A stretch of DNA of 64,000 nucleotides from Streptomyces liangshanensis. GTDB lineage: Bacteria > Actinomycetota > Actinomycetes > Streptomycetales > Streptomycetaceae. Shown here one piece after another: positions 25,750-34,315 of the stretch. The notes beneath the pieces were generated by a model. That model did not search any database and was not told the DNA's origin. It saw only the letters and a program-made list of their open reading frames with translations. Position numbers and translations under genes: made by a program. Location of the stretch: positions 6,331,501 to 6,395,500 of the forward strand of contig NZ_CP050177.1 of NCBI RefSeq assembly GCF_011694815.1, in the 5' to 3' direction. Position 1 is the stretch's first letter; every line of letters begins with the position of its first letter.

Positions 25750-26901
25750 GTGGATCTGGGGCTGAGCGAGGAGCAGGAGGCGGCGCGCAGGCTCGCCGAG
25801 GACTTCGTCGACCGGGAGATCACCCCCTTCGTCGTCGACTGGGACCGGGACGAGAGCGTCGACCGGGCGATCGTCGGCAAGCTCGGCGCGCTGGGCTTCC
25901 TCGGGCTGACCGTCCCCGAGGAGTACGGCGGCTCGGGCGGCGACCACCTCACGTACTGCCTGGTCACCGAGGAGCTCGGACGCGGTGACTCGTCCGTGCG
26001 CGGCATCGTCTCCGTCTCGCTGGGGCTGGTCGCCAAGACCCTCGCCACCTGGGGCGACGAGGAGCAGAAGCGGGCCTGGCTGCCCCGGCTCACCTCGGGC
26101 GAGGCGCTCGGCTGCTTCGGGCTGACCGAGCCGGGCACCGGCTCCGACGCCGGGAACCTCACGACGAAGGCCGTGCGGGACGGGGCCGACTGGGTCGTCA
26201 ACGGCTCCAAGATGTTCATCACCAACGGCACCTGGGCCGACGTGGTCCTGCTCTTCGCGCGCACCAACGACACCCCCGGCCACCGGGGGATCTCCGCCTT
26301 CCTCGTACCGGCCGACAGCCCCGGCCTGACCCGCCGCACCCTGCACGGCAAGCTCGGCCTGCGCGGCCAGCCCACGGCGGAACTGGTCCTGGAGGACGTC
26401 CGGGTCCCGGCCGGGGCGCTGCTGGGTCCGGAGGGCAAGGGCTTCTCCGTCGCGATGTCCGCGCTCGCCAAGGGCCGGATGTCGGTCGCCGCCGGCTGCG
26501 TCGGCATCGCGCGGGCGGCGCTGGAGGCGGCGGTCGGGTACGCGGGGGAGCGCGAGCAGTTCGGCAGGCCCATCGCCCACCACCAGCTGGTGCAGGAGCT
26601 GATCAGCGACATCGCCGTCGACGTGGACGCGGCGCGGCTGCTGACCTGGCGGGTGGCCGATCTCATCGACCGCGGCGAGGAGTTCGCGACGGCCGCCTCC
26701 CAGGCCAAGCTGTTCGCGTCCGAGGCCGCCGTACGGTCCGCCAACAACGCCCTCCAGGTCTTCGGCGGTTACGGCTACATCGACGAGTACCCGGTCGGCA
26801 AACTCCTGCGCGACGCACGGGTGATGACGCTCTACGAGGGCACCAGCCAGATCCAGAAACTGATCATCGGCCGCGCGCTGACAGGGGTTTCGGCGTTCTG
26901 A
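25750..26901 (+). CDS. Acyl-CoA dehydrogenase
   Basis: A 383-residue FAD enzyme that oxidises acyl-CoA to the 2-enoyl-CoA. Family landmarks: PEEYGGSGGDHLTYC, CFGLTEPGTGSDAGNLTTKA (flavin and substrate), KMFITNG, and LQVFGGYGYIDEYPVGKLLR followed by LYEGTSQIQ, whose Glu is the catalytic base of short/medium-chain enzymes. I choose GTG 25750, eight bases after AAGGGG; GTG 25741 would place the start inside that site. It lies opposite the TetR gene and is probably induced by the TetR ligand. Confidence 0.92.
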   Translation: MDLGLSEEQEAARRLAEDFVDREITPFVVDWDRDESVDRAIVGKLGALGFLGLTVPEEYGGSGGDHLTYCLVTEELGRGDSSVRGIVSVSLGLVAKTLATWGDEEQKRAWLPRLTSGEALGCFGLTEPGTGSDAGNLTTKAVRDGADWVVNGSKMFITNGTWADVVLLFARTNDTPGHRGISAFLVPADSPGLTRRTLHGKLGLRGQPTAELVLEDVRVPAGALLGPEGKGFSVAMSALAKGRMSVAAGCVGIARAALEAAVGYAGEREQFGRPIAHHQLVQELISDIAVDVDAARLLTWRVADLIDRGEEFATAASQAKLFASEAAVRSANNALQVFGGYGYIDEYPVGKLLRDARVMTLYEGTSQIQKLIIGRALTGVSAF

Positions 26902-27004
26902 GCCGCGCGCCGGGCCCGTTCGGGCCCGCGCCCGGCCCGTGTTGAGTACGGCCTGAGTACGGCAGCGGATGCGGCCGCGGCCCCGGCGCGCGGATGCTGT
27001 CCCC

Positions 27005-27292
27005 ATGACCGACACACCCGTCAAGCAGCAGAACACCGGCGCCTACTACGGACAGGCCGTCCTCTCGTTCGGCCTCGCGCTCGCCGCCCTCTCGATCGGC
27101 ATCTACCGGCTCGACGCCGGCGCGTGGGTACGGGGCTTCCTCGCCATCGCCGTCCTCTACCTCACGACCTCGGCCTTCACCCTCGCCAAGGTGATCAGGG
27201 ACCGCCAGGAGGCGGGGCAGATCGTCAGCCGGGTCGACCAGGCCAGACTGGAGAAGATCCTCGCGGAGCACGACCCCTTCAACAAGCTCTAG
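27005..27292 (+). CDS. YiaA/YiaB-type small inner-membrane protein
   Basis: A 95-residue protein with two hydrophobic helices (AVLSFGLALAALSIGIYRL and GFLAIAVLYLTTSAFTLAKV) and a charged C-terminal tail (VIRDRQEAGQIVSRVDQ). The pattern and length fit the YiaA/B two-helix family, whose function is unknown. It stands alone between the acyl-CoA dehydrogenase and the next TetR gene. I see no clear ribosome site before the ATG. Confidence 0.8.
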   Translation: MTDTPVKQQNTGAYYGQAVLSFGLALAALSIGIYRLDAGAWVRGFLAIAVLYLTTSAFTLAKVIRDRQEAGQIVSRVDQARLEKILAEHDPFNKL

Positions 27293-27317
27293 GTCGGCCT
27301 GCCCGGCGGACAGGCCC

Positions 27318-27331
27318 TAAGCGCTTGCTCA
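27318..27331 (+). promoter_or_regulatory. TetR operator motif, copy 1 (before tetR at 27377)
   Basis: TAAGCGCTTGCTCA, containing the palindrome AAGCGCTT, lies 45 bases before the TetR start. It is identical over 14 bases to the copy at 28560-28573 before the MaoC gene. Confidence 0.65.
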
Positions 27332-27376
27332 CCCGCACGGTAGGGTGTCCCTTCTGCCGACTCGAAGGGATGAGCG

Positions 27377-28006
27377 ATGCGTACGGTGGAGCACGCGGGC
27401 GACGGCGAGAACGCGCCCTGGGCCGAGGTCGCCCCCGAAGCGGCCAGGAGGCTGCTGGCCGCCGCCGTCGAGGCGTTCGCGGAGCGCGGCTACCACGCCA
27501 CCACCACCCGCGACATCGCGAGCCGCGCCGGGATGAGCCCGGCCGCGCTCTACATCCACTTCAAGACCAAGGAAGAGCTGCTCCACCGGATCAGCAGGAT
27601 CGGCCACGACCGGGCGCTCGCCCTGCTCACCGACGCGGCCGACAGCGGGGGCACGGCGACCCGGCGGCTCGACGACGTCGTCCGCCGCTTCGTCCGCTGG
27701 CACGCCGAGCGCCACACGACCGCGCGGGTCGTCCAGTACGAGCTGGACGCGCTCGCCCCCGAGCACCGCGCCGAGATCGTGGAGCTGCGGCGCCGCAGCG
27801 ACGCCGTGGTGCGGCGCATCCTGACCGAGGGGGTACGGGACGGGGAGTTCGACGTCCCCGACGTGCCCGGCACCACCCTCGCCGTGCTGTCGCTCTGCAT
27901 CGACGTGGCGCGCTGGTTCAACGTGGCGGGCCGCCGTTCGGCCGACGAGGTCGGGGCGCTCTACGCCGACCTCGTCCTGCGGATGGTCACGGCCCAGAAG
28001 CAGTAG
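27377..28006 (+). CDS. TetR-family regulator, likely controlling itself and the MaoC gene
   Basis: A 209-residue regulator. The DNA-binding region has LLAAAVEAFAERGYHATTTR, IASRAGMSPAALYIHFKTKE. The C-terminal domain is of the kind found in KstR2-like and fatty-acid regulators (LDDVVRRFVRWHAERHTTAR). ATG 27377 follows GAAGGGATG. A 14-base motif is shared between its own promoter and that of the MaoC gene downstream, so a regulon centred on acyl-CoA hydration is likely. The ligand, perhaps an acyl- or enoyl-CoA, is inferred. Confidence 0.88.
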   Translation: MRTVEHAGDGENAPWAEVAPEAARRLLAAAVEAFAERGYHATTTRDIASRAGMSPAALYIHFKTKEELLHRISRIGHDRALALLTDAADSGGTATRRLDDVVRRFVRWHAERHTTARVVQYELDALAPEHRAEIVELRRRSDAVVRRILTEGVRDGEFDVPDVPGTTLAVLSLCIDVARWFNVAGRRSADEVGALYADLVLRMVTAQKQ

Positions 28007-28008
28007 CC

Positions 28009-28054
28009 CTCGGCGCTCGGAGTCGGCAGCGCTCGGAGTCGGCAGCGCTCAGAA
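28009..28054 (+). repeat. Short 16-bp direct repeats between convergent genes
   Basis: TCGGCAGCGCTCGGAG (28023-28038) is followed directly by TCGGCAGCGCTCAGAA (28039-28054), with a shorter copy before them. They fill the 58-bp gap between the TetR stop and the convergent MaoC stop. Confidence 0.7.
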
Positions 28055-28064
28055 GGAGCGGCGC

Positions 28065-28526
28065 TCAGAAGTAGTACCGCGACACCGACTCCGCCACGCA
28101 GACCGGCTTCGTACCGCCCTCGCGTTCGACGGTGACCAGGGCGGTCACCTGGACGCCGCCGCCCGCCTCCTCCACGCTCCGGAGCACGGCCGAGGCGCGC
28201 AGCCGCGAGCCGACCGGCACGGGGGCGGGGAACCTGACCTTGTTGGTGCCGTAGTTGACGCCCATGGTCACGTTCTCGACCGCGATGATCTGCGGGACGA
28301 ACACCGGCAGCAGGGACAGCGTCAGGTAGCCGTGCGCGATCGTCGTCCCGAAGGGGCCGGCCGCCGCGCGCACCGGGTCCACGTGGATCCACTGGTGGTC
28401 GCCGGTGGCGTCGGCGAAGAGGTCGATCCGCTTCTGGTCGATCTCCAGCCAGTCGCTGTGCCCCAACTGTTCGCCGACCCCGGCGCGCAGCTCCTCGGCG
28501 GAGGTGAAGATCCTCGGCTCGGCCAT
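28065..28526 (-). CDS. MaoC-family dehydratase / R-specific enoyl-CoA hydratase
   Basis: A 153-residue hot-dog-fold enzyme that hydrates 2-enoyl-CoA. The hydratase-2 motif is [20 protein letters not shown] (catalytic Asp and His), followed by [18 protein letters not shown]. The length is that of a single-domain MaoC. ATG 28526 follows AGGGAC; a longer open frame exists but lacks a ribosome site. It is divergent from soxR (110 bp between starts) and convergent with the TetR gene. The shared motif upstream points to control by that TetR rather than by SoxR. Confidence 0.9.
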   Translation of the reverse strand: MAEPRIFTSAEELRAGVGEQLGHSDWLEIDQKRIDLFADATGDHQWIHVDPVRAAAGPFGTTIAHGYLTLSLLPVFVPQIIAVENVTMGVNYGTNKVRFPAPVPVGSRLRASAVLRSVEEAGGGVQVTALVTVEREGGTKPVCVAESVSRYYF

Positions 28527-28559
28527 GTCCCTGTGCCCTGCCTCTCGATGTGTCCCGTC

Positions 28560-28573
28560 TAAGCGCTTGCTCA
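28560..28573 (-). promoter_or_regulatory. TetR operator motif, copy 2 (before the MaoC gene)
   Basis: TAAGCGCTTGCTCA (plus-strand reading), identical to 27318-27331, lies 33 bases upstream of the MaoC start. Confidence 0.65.
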
Positions 28574-28623
28574 GCATGGGCGGCCCGAAGTGCTCCTGTC
28601 AACGCGGCCGCGCACGCGGACAG

Positions 28624-28639
28624 TAGGCTTCGGGGGGTG
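28624..28639 (+). promoter_or_regulatory. soxR -10 element with leaderless start
   Basis: TAGGCT at 28624-28629 is followed seven bases later by the GTG start, so transcription should begin at or next to the start codon. No ribosome site in standard spacing is present. Confidence 0.5.
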
Positions 28640-29152
28640 CCGCACCTTCCGGAGACGATCCATGAACTCACCGTCGGTCAGCTGTCCGCGCGCAGTGGCG
28701 CCGCCGTGTCGGCCCTGCACTTCTACGAGGCCAAAGGGCTGATCAGCAGCCGCAGGACCAGCGGCAACCAGCGCCGCTACACCAGGGACGCGCTGCGCCG
28801 GGTGGCGTTCGTCCGGGCCGCCCAGCGGGTCGGCATCCCGCTGGCGACCATCAGGGACGCGCTGTCGGAGCTGCCGGAGGAACGCACTCCCAACCGCGAG
28901 GACTGGGCGCGGCTCTCGGAGACCTGGCGCTCGGAACTGGACCGGCGCATCCAGCAGCTCGGCCGGCTCCGGGACCACCTGACGGACTGCATCGGCTGCG
29001 GCTGCCTCTCGCTGGAGAACTGTGTCCTCTCCAACCCGGACGACGTCTTCGGCGACCGGATGACCGGCTCCCGCCTCCTCCCGGGCCGCCTCCCGGACCC
29101 GGGGCCCGACGCCGCCGGCTCAGGGACCGACGCCGCCCCCGAGCCCGGCTAG
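28637..29152 (+). CDS. soxR: SoxR, [2Fe-2S] redox-sensing MerR-family activator
   Basis: A 171-residue regulator. The MerR winged helix (about 11-80) includes [20 protein letters not shown] and [13 protein letters not shown]. The cluster ligands are Cys118, 121, 123 and 129 in [12 protein letters not shown], the exact SoxR spacing. A proline-rich tail (about 145-171) is typical of Streptomyces. In Streptomyces SoxR responds to redox-active natural products such as actinorhodin rather than general superoxide stress, and its targets are usually elsewhere. No SoxR box or usual target gene was seen here. Confidence 0.95.
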   Translation: MPHLPETIHELTVGQLSARSGAAVSALHFYEAKGLISSRRTSGNQRRYTRDALRRVAFVRAAQRVGIPLATIRDALSELPEERTPNREDWARLSETWRSELDRRIQQLGRLRDHLTDCIGCGCLSLENCVLSNPDDVFGDRMTGSRLLPGRLPDPGPDAAGSGTDAAPEPG

Positions 29153-29183
29153 AGCCCGGGGGCGTCCTGCCCGCCCCGACGCG

Positions 29184-30251
29184 TCACTCGTACTCCGTAC
29201 CGCCCTTGCGGGTCAGGTAGGCCGGGCTGACGGCCTTCGCTATCGCGCGGCCGCCGACCACCGGGCTGAAGCGTTCCGTCACCGGACGGATCACCACGCC
29301 CTCCCTCAGGTGCAGCGCGCGCCCCGAGACCGTCTCGCGTCCCGACGCGACTTCCAGCACCTTCCCGATCGCGTACGGACCCTCGTACAGCGTCGGGACC
29401 AGGGGCAGCCGGCCGGTCAGCAGCGCGGCGGGCGACAGCCAGACGACCTGCCCGCCGATCTCCGCCGAGACGTCGAACACCGCGTACGCGGGCGCCGCGC
29501 CGCGGCCGTCCGCGCCGTACGCCAGGTCCTGCACGCCCGCCCCGTACACCTCGCCGAAGACGCCGACCCGGCTCGCGCCCAGCTCCTCCGCGAGCCGGGC
29601 GGCGACCGCCGGGACGCCGTGGGCCCGTATCGCACGCCAGTACAGGTTGCGCGGGTCCTCCTTGAGCGCGAGGCCCTTCGCGCCGAAGCCCTTCGAGGCG
29701 ACCTGGACGCCGCCGCCGTCGGCCGTGTACGTCAGCAGGCAGGCCGTGCCGTGCAGCTTCTCCGTCAGGATCACCGGTTCGCCCGGCGCGAAGACGTCCG
29801 GATAGCGCTGGATGTTCTCGATGTCGACCCACGGCAGCAGCCCGGGCGCGCCCTCCACCTCGCCGCTCATCGTGGGAGGGACGGGCGGCACCCACTTGGT
29901 GACGGAGAGCGGCCCGGCGAAGTCCGTACCGTCCGCGACCGCTGCCGCCAGGTCCACGTCCGCCAGCGCGCGCGGCCGGCACACGATCCCCTGCGACAGC
30001 TCGCCGCGCAGCCGCACCGCCTTCACCCGGTCCGCGGCGCGCCCCGCGAGGCGGCCGGTGAGACCCAGCTCCTCGATCAGCGCGGCGGGCAGCACGGCCT
30101 GCTCCGGGATGTAGAGGGCGATGTCGCCGGTGCGGTACGCGCCCTTGGCGACCACCGCGCGGTACAGGCCCACCTGGGCGAGCTCCAACGCGTCCGCGTT
30201 CGGGTGCTCGTGGATGATCAGCGTCTCGGCGGTGACGCGCAGCGTCGACAT
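29184..30251 (-). CDS. RNA ligase of the Rnl5 (Deinococcus DraRnl) type
   Basis: A 355-residue ATP-dependent RNA ligase. The N-terminal OB-like domain (about 1-115, MSTLRVTAETLIIHEHPNAD to KWVPPVPP) is the feature that distinguishes Rnl5 enzymes. The nucleotidyltransferase domain has the adenylated lysine in EKLHGTA (K165-G168), the motif III-like VGVFGEVYGAG, and motif IV REGVVIRPV. ATG 30251 follows GGGGAAGGG. No RtcB, toxin or tRNA gene is nearby, so the substrate is unknown. Nick-sealing RNA repair is the family activity. Confidence 0.87.
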   Translation of the reverse strand: MSTLRVTAETLIIHEHPNADALELAQVGLYRAVVAKGAYRTGDIALYIPEQAVLPAALIEELGLTGRLAGRAADRVKAVRLRGELSQGIVCRPRALADVDLAAAVADGTDFAGPLSVTKWVPPVPPTMSGEVEGAPGLLPWVDIENIQRYPDVFAPGEPVILTEKLHGTACLLTYTADGGGVQVASKGFGAKGLALKEDPRNLYWRAIRAHGVPAVAARLAEELGASRVGVFGEVYGAGVQDLAYGADGRGAAPAYAVFDVSAEIGGQVVWLSPAALLTGRLPLVPTLYEGPYAIGKVLEVASGRETVSGRALHLREGVVIRPVTERFSPVVGGRAIAKAVSPAYLTRKGGTEYE

Positions 30252-30378
30252 GGCCCTTCCCCCTGGGTGCGTACGGCAGTGACCGGTTCCGCCGCCCACT
30301 CTGCGGGCACCGGCCACCGCCGAGCCACCCAATAACCGCGCGCCCACCACGCGGGGCCGTCACCCGGCCCCCCGGAGG

Positions 30379-30990
30379 TCACGCGGCGGAGGCCAGTTCC
30401 TTCAGCCGCTCCCGCTTCGCGCGGGCCAGGGCCTCGGACGTGAGAACGGGCTGCGGCACGACGATGCCACAGCCCCTGCACACCGGCCCGGACCAGGGCT
30501 CGTTGGAGAGATCGGGCTGCCAGACGATGCCGCGCTCCGCGCACACCGGGCAGGCCGTTCCCGGCCCCGACTCCAGCCCGGCGATCAGCCGGCGCAGCAC
30601 CTCGGCGAGCGACTGCGACGGGTGCACCGCCGGGTCCTCGCACCGGGCCACACCGTTGCCGCCCCAGGTCCGCCGGTGCCAGTCGTCGAAGCTCCCGGGC
30701 CGCCGCAGCCCGTCGTGCTTCTCCCGCTTGCGCCGCTCCGCGAACTCTCCCTCGTACGCGAGCCACACGGCCCGCGCCTCCTCCAGCTCGTCCAGCGCGG
30801 CCACCAGCCGCGCCGGGTCCGGCTCCCTGTCCTCGGGACCGATGCCGTGCCGCGCGCACAGATGGTCCCAGGTAGCCCGGTGCCCGTAAGGGGCGAACCG
30901 TTCCAGGCACTTGCGCAGTGAATACCGTCGCAAGGCCAGGTCGCACCCCGGGTCACGCACCTGTCTCGCAAGACTCCGGAATTTGGCCAT
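30379..30990 (-). CDS. Zinc-ribbon protein of unknown function
   Basis: A 203-residue protein starting at ATG 30990, eight bases after GGAGG. The N-terminal part (RSLARQVRDPGCDLALRRY, LRKCLERFAPYGHRATWDHL) and the middle acidic helix (about 75-120) have no recognised motif. The C-terminal part has two CxxC knuckles, ACPVCAERG and VCRGCGI, about 20 residues apart, a likely zinc ribbon. It may be an RNA- or DNA-binding protein. It lies 127 bp upstream of the RNA ligase gene on the same strand, so a functional link is possible but unproven. Confidence 0.7.
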   Translation of the reverse strand: MAKFRSLARQVRDPGCDLALRRYSLRKCLERFAPYGHRATWDHLCARHGIGPEDREPDPARLVAALDELEEARAVWLAYEGEFAERRKREKHDGLRRPGSFDDWHRRTWGGNGVARCEDPAVHPSQSLAEVLRRLIAGLESGPGTACPVCAERGIVWQPDLSNEPWSGPVCRGCGIVVPQPVLTSEALARAKRERLKELASAA

Positions 30991-31232
30991 GCATGCCACC
31001 TCCGTCGCTGATACCTCGGCGTTGAGGAATGGACGTACGCCTGCCCCGTTCGGATCCATCAAAAAACAACTGGCTGGAACGAAAGTCCCATATCGCCCGC
31101 TATCGATCAATGTTCGAGGCGGATTCACAGAAAACTCTTATCCACGGGCGGGAAAAGGTGACTGATGTTCATCTTACTGAGGGGTCCTACCAGCGGTAAC
31201 GTCCGGCGCATCGGCCTCTCCGAGGAGCCCTC

Positions 31233-34103
31233 ATGCGACGACGCACCGGAAGACTCACGAGCGCCACGACCAGAACGGCCACCAGGACCCCCAGGACCGC
31301 AAGGACCCTCCCCTCGACCGCCCTCGCCGCCGCCGCGGTGTTCGCGCTCGGCGCCGCCCTGCTCTCCCCGCCGTCCCCGGCCGCCGCGGCCGACCCCGTT
31401 CCCCTCCCCGTCGCCGACCACTGCGCGAGCCAGTGCGACGACCTCCTGCCGCCCGGCGAGAACGGCAACGCCACCCTCGCCGAGATCATCGGCAACATCG
31501 TCTTCGGCACCCACCCCGCCCACAGCTCCGACCAGCTCGGCCGTTACGACGCGCTGATCGCCGGCCGCAACACCCTCACCGACTCCACCCTCACCACCTT
31601 CTTCAACGACGCGTCCTTCGGCGTCCCGGCCAACCAGGTCGAGTCCGTCACCACCCCGCGCCCCGACGTCACGATCACCCGCGACAAGCAGACCGGCGTC
31701 CCCCACATCAAGGGCACCACCCGCTACGGCACCGAGTTCGGCGCCGGTTACGCGGCGGGCCAGGACCGGCTCTGGATGATGGACCTCTTCCGGCACATCG
31801 GCCGCGGCGAACTGACCTCCTTCGCCGGCGGCGCGCTCGCCAACCAGGGCCTGGAGCAGCAGTTCTGGCCCTCGGCGCCGTACACGGAAGCCGACCTCCA
31901 GGCCCAGGTGGACCGCATCAGGACCACCGAGGGCGCACGCGGCGAGCTGGCCATGGCCGACGCGCAGGCGTACGTGGACGGCATCAACTCCTACCGCCAG
32001 AAGGCCAAGGACGGCCGGTACTTCCCCGGTGAGTACGTCCTCACCGGGAAGATCGACTCGATCACCAATGTCGGCGAGATCCAGCCCTTCAAGATCACCG
32101 ACCTGATCTCCATCGCGTCGGTCGTCGGCGGCCAGTTCGGCGGCGGGGGCGGCGGCGAGGTCCAGGCCGCGCTGTCCCTGCTCGCCTCCCAACAGAAGTA
32201 CGGCGTCGCCGAGGGCACCGCGATCTGGGAGTCCTTCCGCCAGCGCGACGACCCCGAGGCCGTCCTCACCGTCCACGACGGCGAGAGCTTCCCGTACGCG
32301 CAGAAGCCCGCGCAGCCGCGCGGCACGGCGCTGCCCGACCGCGGTTCCGTCCAGGCCGAACCGCTCGTGTACGACAGGACCGGCTCGGCCGTCACCCGGG
32401 CCAAGGCCCTCGTGAAGGCCCCGAAGCAGCTCAGGCCCGCGCAGGGCATCTTCGACGACGGGGTCGTGCCGCCGGGCGCACTCGACCCGAAACGCGGGAT
32501 GTCCAACGCCCTGCTGGTGTCCGGCGCCCACACCGCGAGCGGCAATCCCGTCGCCGTCTTCGGCCCGCAAACCGGCTATTTCGCGCCACAGCTCATGATG
32601 CTCCAGGAGCTCCAGGGCCCCGGCATCAGCGCCCGCGGCGTCGCCTTCGCCGGCGTCGGCATGTACGTGCAGATGGGCCGCGGCCAGGACTACGCCTGGA
32701 GCGCCACCTCGGCGGCCCAGGACATCACCGACACGTACGCGATCGAGCTCTGCAACGCCGACGGCTCACCGGCCACCAAGGCCTCCACGTCCTACCTCTA
32801 CCGCTCCGTCTGCACCCCGATGGAGAAGATGGAGCGCGTCAACTCCTGGAAGCCGTCGGTGGCGGACTCCACCGCCGCCGGCTCGTACCGCCTCCAGGTC
32901 TGGCGTACGAAGTACGGCCTGGTCACGCACCGCGCCACCCTCGGCGGCAAGCCCGTCGCGTACACCTCCCTGCGGACCACCTACCGCCACGAGGCCGACT
33001 CGATCATCGGCTTCCAGATGCTCAACGACCCCGCGCACACGACCGACGCCGCGTCCTTCCGGGAAGCCGCCCACCGCATCGGCTACGCCTTCAACTGGTT
33101 CTACGCGGACTCCCGTACCGCCGCCTTTTACAACAGCGGCCCGAACCCGGTCCGCGCGGCCGGCGTGGACGCCGCGCTGCCGGTGAGGGCCGAGCCCGCG
33201 TACGAATGGCAGGACTACGACCCCGCCTTCAACACCGCCGCCTACACCCCGCCGGCCCAGCATCCGCAGTCGGCGGGGCAGGACTACTACATCTCGTGGA
33301 ACAACCGGCAGGCCAAGGACTACAACACCGCGGCCTTCGGCTTCGGCGCCGTCCACCGGGGCGACCTGCTCGACGGCCGGGTGAAGAAGCTCGTCGCGGC
33401 CGGGGGAGTCACCCGCGCCTCGCTCACCCGGGCGATGGCCGACGCCGCGCTGACCGATCTGCGCGGCGAACAGGTGCTGCCGGAGCTGCTCAAGGTGATC
33501 AGGACGGCCGCCGTCACCGATCCCCAGCTGAACACCGCCGTGCAGCAGCTCGACGCCTGGCGCGCCGCCGGGTCCGAGCGCCGGGAGACCTCCCAGGGGT
33601 CGCACACCTACACCCACGCCGCCGCCGTGCGGATCATGGACGCGTGGTGGCCCCGGCTGGTCGAGGCGCAGTTCAAGCCCGGCCTCGGTGACGAGCTGTA
33701 CGGCGCGTTCACCGACTCGCTGCCCATCGACGAGTCACCGGCCGCCTCCCACGGGCCGACGGGCGCGCACGGGGGATCGGCGTTCCAGTACGGGTGGTGG
33801 GGGTACGTCGACAAGGACCTGAGGCAGGTCCTCGGCGACCCGGTCCAGGCCCCCTCGCCCCGGACGTACTGCGGCGGCGGCACGCCGGGCGGCTGCCGCG
33901 ACACGCTGCTGACCACCCTCAAGGCCGCCGTGGCCGTGCCCGCCTCCCAGGTCTACCCGGGGGACGACAACTGCGGCGCGGGTGACCAGTGGTGCTCGGA
34001 CGCGATCATCCACCGGGCGCTGGGCGGGATCACCCATCCCACGATCAGCTGGCAGAACAGGCCCACGTACCAGCAGGTGGTGGAGTTCCCCACGCACCGC
34101 TGA
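31233..34103 (+). CDS. Secreted penicillin-acylase-family N-terminal-nucleophile amidase
   Basis: A 956-residue secreted hydrolase. An arginine-rich signal peptide is followed by a hydrophobic core and cleavage near AAAADP (about residue 52). The alpha chain would cover about 53-423 (DVTITRDKQTGVPHIKGTTR; GAGYAAGQDRLWMMDLF) and the beta chain would begin at Ser424 in GMSNALLVSG, the autocatalytic nucleophile. VFGPQTGYFAPQLMMLQEL and GRGQDYAWSATSAAQDITD are family segments. Relatives cleave penicillin, acyl-homoserine lactones or lipopeptide acyl chains; the substrate here is unknown. Start follows GAGGAG. Four or more C-terminal cysteines suggest disulfides. Confidence 0.9.
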   Translation: MRRRTGRLTSATTRTATRTPRTARTLPSTALAAAAVFALGAALLSPPSPAAAADPVPLPVADHCASQCDDLLPPGENGNATLAEIIGNIVFGTHPAHSSDQLGRYDALIAGRNTLTDSTLTTFFNDASFGVPANQVESVTTPRPDVTITRDKQTGVPHIKGTTRYGTEFGAGYAAGQDRLWMMDLFRHIGRGELTSFAGGALANQGLEQQFWPSAPYTEADLQAQVDRIRTTEGARGELAMADAQAYVDGINSYRQKAKDGRYFPGEYVLTGKIDSITNVGEIQPFKITDLISIASVVGGQFGGGGGGEVQAALSLLASQQKYGVAEGTAIWESFRQRDDPEAVLTVHDGESFPYAQKPAQPRGTALPDRGSVQAEPLVYDRTGSAVTRAKALVKAPKQLRPAQGIFDDGVVPPGALDPKRGMSNALLVSGAHTASGNPVAVFGPQTGYFAPQLMMLQELQGPGISARGVAFAGVGMYVQMGRGQDYAWSATSAAQDITDTYAIELCNADGSPATKASTSYLYRSVCTPMEKMERVNSWKPSVADSTAAGSYRLQVWRTKYGLVTHRATLGGKPVAYTSLRTTYRHEADSIIGFQMLNDPAHTTDAASFREAAHRIGYAFNWFYADSRTAAFYNSGPNPVRAAGVDAALPVRAEPAYEWQDYDPAFNTAAYTPPAQHPQSAGQDYYISWNNRQAKDYNTAAFGFGAVHRGDLLDGRVKKLVAAGGVTRASLTRAMADAALTDLRGEQVLPELLKVIRTAAVTDPQLNTAVQQLDAWRAAGSERRETSQGSHTYTHAAAVRIMDAWWPRLVEAQFKPGLGDELYGAFTDSLPIDESPAASHGPTGAHGGSAFQYGWWGYVDKDLRQVLGDPVQAPSPRTYCGGGTPGGCRDTLLTTLKAAVAVPASQVYPGDDNCGAGDQWCSDAIIHRALGGITHPTISWQNRPTYQQVVEFPTHR

Positions 34104-34124
34104 GCGAGAGCGGGCGACACGCGA

Positions 34125-34168
34125 GGACGTGCCGGGCGGGCCGTACCACAGGCCCGCCCGGCACGTCC
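34125..34168 (+). terminator. Terminator of the penicillin-acylase-family gene
   Basis: A perfect 18-bp stem (34125-34142 with 34151-34168) with an 8-base loop, 22 bases after the stop. Confidence 0.88.
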
Positions 34169-34227
34169 GCGTCCGGCCCCACCCCTCCCGGGCCTCGCCC
34201 TTCCCCTGCCCCACCCTTCCCCTGGCA

Positions 34228-34247
34228 CATACCGACTGGTTAGTCTG
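34228..34247 (+). promoter_or_regulatory. Operator A of the SDR / acyl-CoA ligase / TetR operon
   Basis: CATACCGACTGGTTAGTCTG; its complement contains ACCAGTCGGTATG, identical over 13 bases to operator B at 40838-40850. It is partly palindromic (GACT-GGTT-AGTC) and lies 69 bases before the SDR start. Confidence 0.7.
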
Positions 34248-34315
34248 CCGATGCCGGCGACGAGGCCGGCACCGCCCCACGGCAGGATGGCCGGAAGGCC
34301 CGGAAGGCAGGTCCC

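Noticed and set aside
28023..28054. Start of a CRISPR array or att site from the 16-bp direct repeats
   Set aside because: The copies abut without spacers and no cas or integrase gene is present.
31138..31146. Possible replication origin because of a DnaA-box-like word
   Set aside because: A single box without a cluster, and no dnaA, dnaN or other origin genes nearby.
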